Shown here in pieces: positions 62,063 through 64,000 of a DNA stretch of 64,000 nt. Every line of letters begins with the position of its first letter. The stretch's first letter is position 1. The notes beneath the pieces are model-generated. The model was not told the DNA's origin, searched no databases, and worked only from the letters and a program-made list of their open reading frames with translations. The stretch comes from Clostridia bacterium. Lineage in GTDB: Bacteria; Bacillota; Clostridia; Christensenellales; Borkfalkiaceae. The stretch spans positions 1 through 64,000 of the forward strand of contig JAFVQM010000036.1 of assembly GCA_017504795.1 (NCBI GenBank), in the 5' to 3' direction. A program made the position numbers and the translations under genes.

Positions 62063-62818
62063 TTATTTTACTATTATTATTTTAACGCCTTGTTGTTCCA
62101 TTGCTTTAAGTACTGATTTTGGAGCGTTAGCATCGGTAATAAGATAGTCGATTGAAGATAGTGGGCATATTTTGCAAAGTGCTTTTACACCAAATTTAGA
62201 ATTATCTGCAACTAGGATTACAGTTCTTGCGTTTTCAATTATTTTAGAGCGGATAGTGGCTTCGCTAACGATATAGTCGGTAATTCCGTCTTCGGTGATG
62301 CCACCCGCGCCGATAATTGCCTTATCTATATTAAAACTAGAAAGTGTTTTTTCAGAAATGCTACCCGAAACGGCGTATTCGCCCTTTCTAAGAATGCCCC
62401 CTGTTAAAATTACGTTAAAGTCTTTATCGCAAAGTTCAATAGCAGTTCTTAAAGAGTTTGTAAAGCAGGTTAAATTTTTACTGCTATCAAGTGCTTTTGC
62501 AACTTCTAATACGGTTGTGCCAACGTCAAAATAAACTGAATCGCCAACGTCTATAAGGTCGTTTACTTCGGGTGCTATGCGCTTTTTTTCATCAAAGTTA
62601 ACTCTTTCACGGCTGTCATATTCGGGTTCGGTTGATAGGTATCGTTTTTTTACTGCGCCACCGTATACCTTATCTATAACTCCGCGCTTTTGCAAAAAGT
62701 CAAGATCGCGTCGAAGCGTTTCAATAGAAATGCCAAATTCGTTTATAAGTTGAGCGTTGGTTACGCTACCTTGTTTATTTATAAGTTCTACAATTTTATT
62801 TCTTCTTTCTATATTCAT
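62063..62818 (-). CDS. DeoR/GlpR family transcriptional regulator
   Basis: The 251-residue repressor has an N-terminal DeoR helix-turn-helix (V-T-N-A-Q-L-I-N-E-F-G-I-S-I-E-T-L-R-R-D-L) and a sugar-phosphate-sensing domain with D-V-G-T-T-V-L-E-V-A and G-A-G-G-I-T. It is near the GlpA-like operon, so control of that operon in response to a phosphorylated substrate is likely. ATG 62818 lies behind its own promoter. Confidence 0.92.
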   Translation of the reverse strand: MNIERRNKIVELINKQGSVTNAQLINEFGISIETLRRDLDFLQKRGVIDKVYGGAVKKRYLSTEPEYDSRERVNFDEKKRIAPEVNDLIDVGDSVYFDVGTTVLEVAKALDSSKNLTCFTNSLRTAIELCDKDFNVILTGGILRKGEYAVSGSISEKTLSSFNIDKAIIGAGGITEDGITDYIVSEATIRSKIIENARTVILVADNSKFGVKALCKICPLSSIDYLITDANAPKSVLKAMEQQGVKIIIVK

Positions 62819-62824
62819 AATAAT

Positions 62825-62853
62825 ATTATACCATCAATGTTTATCAATGTAAA
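62825..62853 (-). promoter_or_regulatory. Promoter of the DeoR gene with repeated motif
   Basis: On the minus strand: TTTACA (5/6), a 17-bp spacer and a perfect TATAAT. The spacer region holds two direct copies of ACATTGAT, a possible autoregulatory site. It overlaps the end of the AraC gene. Confidence 0.65.
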
Positions 62854-63659
62854 GTGCGGTTAAGCGTTTTGTATTTAAGTGGCGTTACTCCAAATTCTTT
62901 TTTGAAAACTTGGCAAAAATAAGTTGCGGTTGAAAACCCACAGTCTATTGCAACTTCTGTAATAGTTTTGCTTGAAGTAACCAAAAGTCGCGTTGCGTTT
63001 TTTAACCTAATTTTAGTTAGGTAACTGTTAAAAGAAACTTCAACGTACTTTGAAAATAGGTGGCAAAGATGAAATTTTGATATAAAGAGCGCGTCAGCCA
63101 CGTCTTGAAGAGAGTTTATCGTGGCGTAGTTGTTTTGAGCGTATTCCATCGCCTTTTGTAAAACGGTGGTTGAAACGTTACCTTTATTAGTTGCAAGGCT
63201 AGATTTTTTCAAAATTAAAATAAGTTGTAGTAGCGATGAGAAAATTTTGGCGCTATCTTTATCAAAGTAGGCTTTTTCAACGTCGTTTATAGTGTTTAGA
63301 ATTTCGTTTTGACAGTCGCTATCAGGTCTTATAAAAGTTTTGTCAAAAAAAGAAAGCAGTTCCGCTTGCGCACTTTTAGTTAGCCAGTTCGACAAAAATT
63401 CTTCATTAAAACAAATGAGTACGCGCGCTCCGCTAAGCCCACCCGTTTTGTGTGGAACTTCGGGGCGGATAACAACGAAATCCCCCTTTTTAATCGTTAA
63501 AAACTTATCGCCGACAAAATGGTTTCTTTCGCCGGATATTAGATAGTATATCTCATAGTAGTCGTGATAGTGCATTTTGGGCATATTGCCTTTTACAAAG
63601 CGGTGTTTTTCATATAAAAACCCACTTGGGTTGTTCTTTACGAAAGTTGAATTTATCAT
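62844..63659 (-). CDS. AraC family transcriptional regulator
   Basis: The 271-residue protein has an N-terminal cupin sensor (H-Y-H-D-Y-Y-E-I-Y-Y-L-I-S-G, residues about 30-45) and a C-terminal pair of helix-turn-helices (F-H-L-C-H-L-F-S-K-Y, then I-A-I-D-C-G-F-S-T-A-T-Y-F-C-Q-V-F-K). This is the usual carbohydrate-response arrangement. It is divergent from the GH4 gene and probably controls it. ATG 63659 follows AAGGAG. Confidence 0.93.
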   Translation of the reverse strand: MINSTFVKNNPSGFLYEKHRFVKGNMPKMHYHDYYEIYYLISGERNHFVGDKFLTIKKGDFVVIRPEVPHKTGGLSGARVLICFNEEFLSNWLTKSAQAELLSFFDKTFIRPDSDCQNEILNTINDVEKAYFDKDSAKIFSSLLQLILILKKSSLATNKGNVSTTVLQKAMEYAQNNYATINSLQDVADALFISKFHLCHLFSKYVEVSFNSYLTKIRLKNATRLLVTSSKTITEVAIDCGFSTATYFCQVFKKEFGVTPLKYKTLNRTLH

Positions 63660-63771
63660 TTTATCTCCTTATAGCAATATTTTAACATAATTATATCAAT
63701 TCGGCAATAATTTTATAGATAAATAAAGAAATATTTCGTAAAATGTTTATATTAACTGAAAGGAGAACTAT

Positions 63772-64000
63772 ATGAAAACATACAATGAAGATAGAAGTAA
63801 AGTATCTAACCTTAAAATAGCGTATATAGGTGGCGGTTCGTCTGGTTGGGCGTACGTACTTATGAACGACTTGTCGAAAGAGCCTAATTTATCAGGCACG
63901 GTTGACCTTTACGATATAAATTTTGACTATGCTAAACTCAACGAAAAAATGGGAAACGACTTATCTAAGCGTGACGACGTTGTTGGTAAGTGGACTTATA
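63772..64000 (+). CDS. Glycoside hydrolase family 4 enzyme, partial (3' end outside the window)
   Basis: 76 codons are visible. The start has the NAD-binding loop I-A-Y-I-G-G-G-S-S-G-W-A near residues 16-27, followed by D-L-Y-D-I-N, the pattern of family 4 alpha-glucosidases and alpha-galactosidases, which need NAD+ and Mn2+. ATG 63772 follows AAGGAG. The divergent AraC gene supports a sugar-use role. The substrate cannot be read from this part. Confidence 0.85.
   Translation, partial: MKTYNEDRSKVSNLKIAYIGGGSSGWAYVLMNDLSKEPNLSGTVDLYDINFDYAKLNEKMGNDLSKRDDVVGKWTY

Overview
The window looks like chromosome of a low-to-mid GC, Gram-positive, probably anaerobic member of the Clostridia. The evidence is a SpoIIID-type sporulation regulator, a SigH-type sigma factor downstream of mrnC-rlmB, a CwlD-like amidase, RicT/PSP1, a type III glutamine synthetase, and Shine-Dalgarno sites with clean TTGACA/17 bp/TATAAT promoters. 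I cannot name genus or species. No rRNA, tRNA or CRISPR array was seen.

Layout. 1-9.4 kb (+): two membrane-anchored proteins, then greA, a membrane protein, tmk, holB, ricT, a small ferredoxin, trmN6, a frameshifted rsmI and a CPBP protease. 9.5-15.5 kb (-): a zinc-ribbon membrane protein, an AT-rich orphan ATP-grasp gene, an EamA transporter and guaA (ATP-PPase part only)-guaB. 15.7-22.9 kb (+): a lipoprotein, a 97-bp tandem repeat, an EF-G paralogue, a PfkB kinase, an HD protein, a YihY protein and the ACT/UPF0210 pair. 23-24.4 kb (-): three small, probably paralogous membrane proteins. 24.5-30.1 kb (+): spoIIID and an operon making 2-oxoglutarate (probable Re-type citrate synthase, a GntR regulator broken by one stop codon, aconitase, NADP isocitrate dehydrogenase). 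30.1-34.1 kb (+): an AT-rich accessory island. 34.2-38.6 kb (-): serA, serC and glnN. 38.8-47.9 kb (+): cwlD-like, mrnC, rlmB, sigH, dnaX, ybaB, recR, an RsuA-type pseudouridine synthase, an AEC transporter and a large LRR membrane protein. 48-52.8 kb: mnmG and dnaA (-) divergent from recF (+). 52.8-63.7 kb (-): malQ, a PHP protein, an ABC exporter, a GlpA-like operon carrying an M81 metallopeptidase, a DeoR and an AraC regulator. The window ends in a family 4 glycosidase (+).

How the genes work together. The citrate synthase-aconitase-isocitrate dehydrogenase operon supplies 2-oxoglutarate and NADPH, and type III glutamine synthetase then assimilates ammonia. SerA and SerC start serine synthesis. 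tmk, holB, dnaX, recR, recF, dnaA and ybaB cover replication and repair. trmN6, rsmI, rlmB, mnmG, mrnC and the pseudouridine synthase form an RNA-maturation set.

Most notable. The 4-kb island at about 30102-34143 interrupts what looks like the shared terminator of the convergent icd and serA genes. It has an 11-bp direct repeat outside and inverted ends inside. It carries a PD-(D/E)XK-like nuclease gene pair, and a second unit with a beta-CASP metallo-hydrolase and a protein resembling a degenerate piece of the DnaE polymerase palm. I see no transposase or integrase in it. Three genes are disrupted: rsmI (T5 run), the DnaE-like gene (A7 run) and the GntR regulator (TTA to TAA). The two homopolymer cases may be assembly errors.
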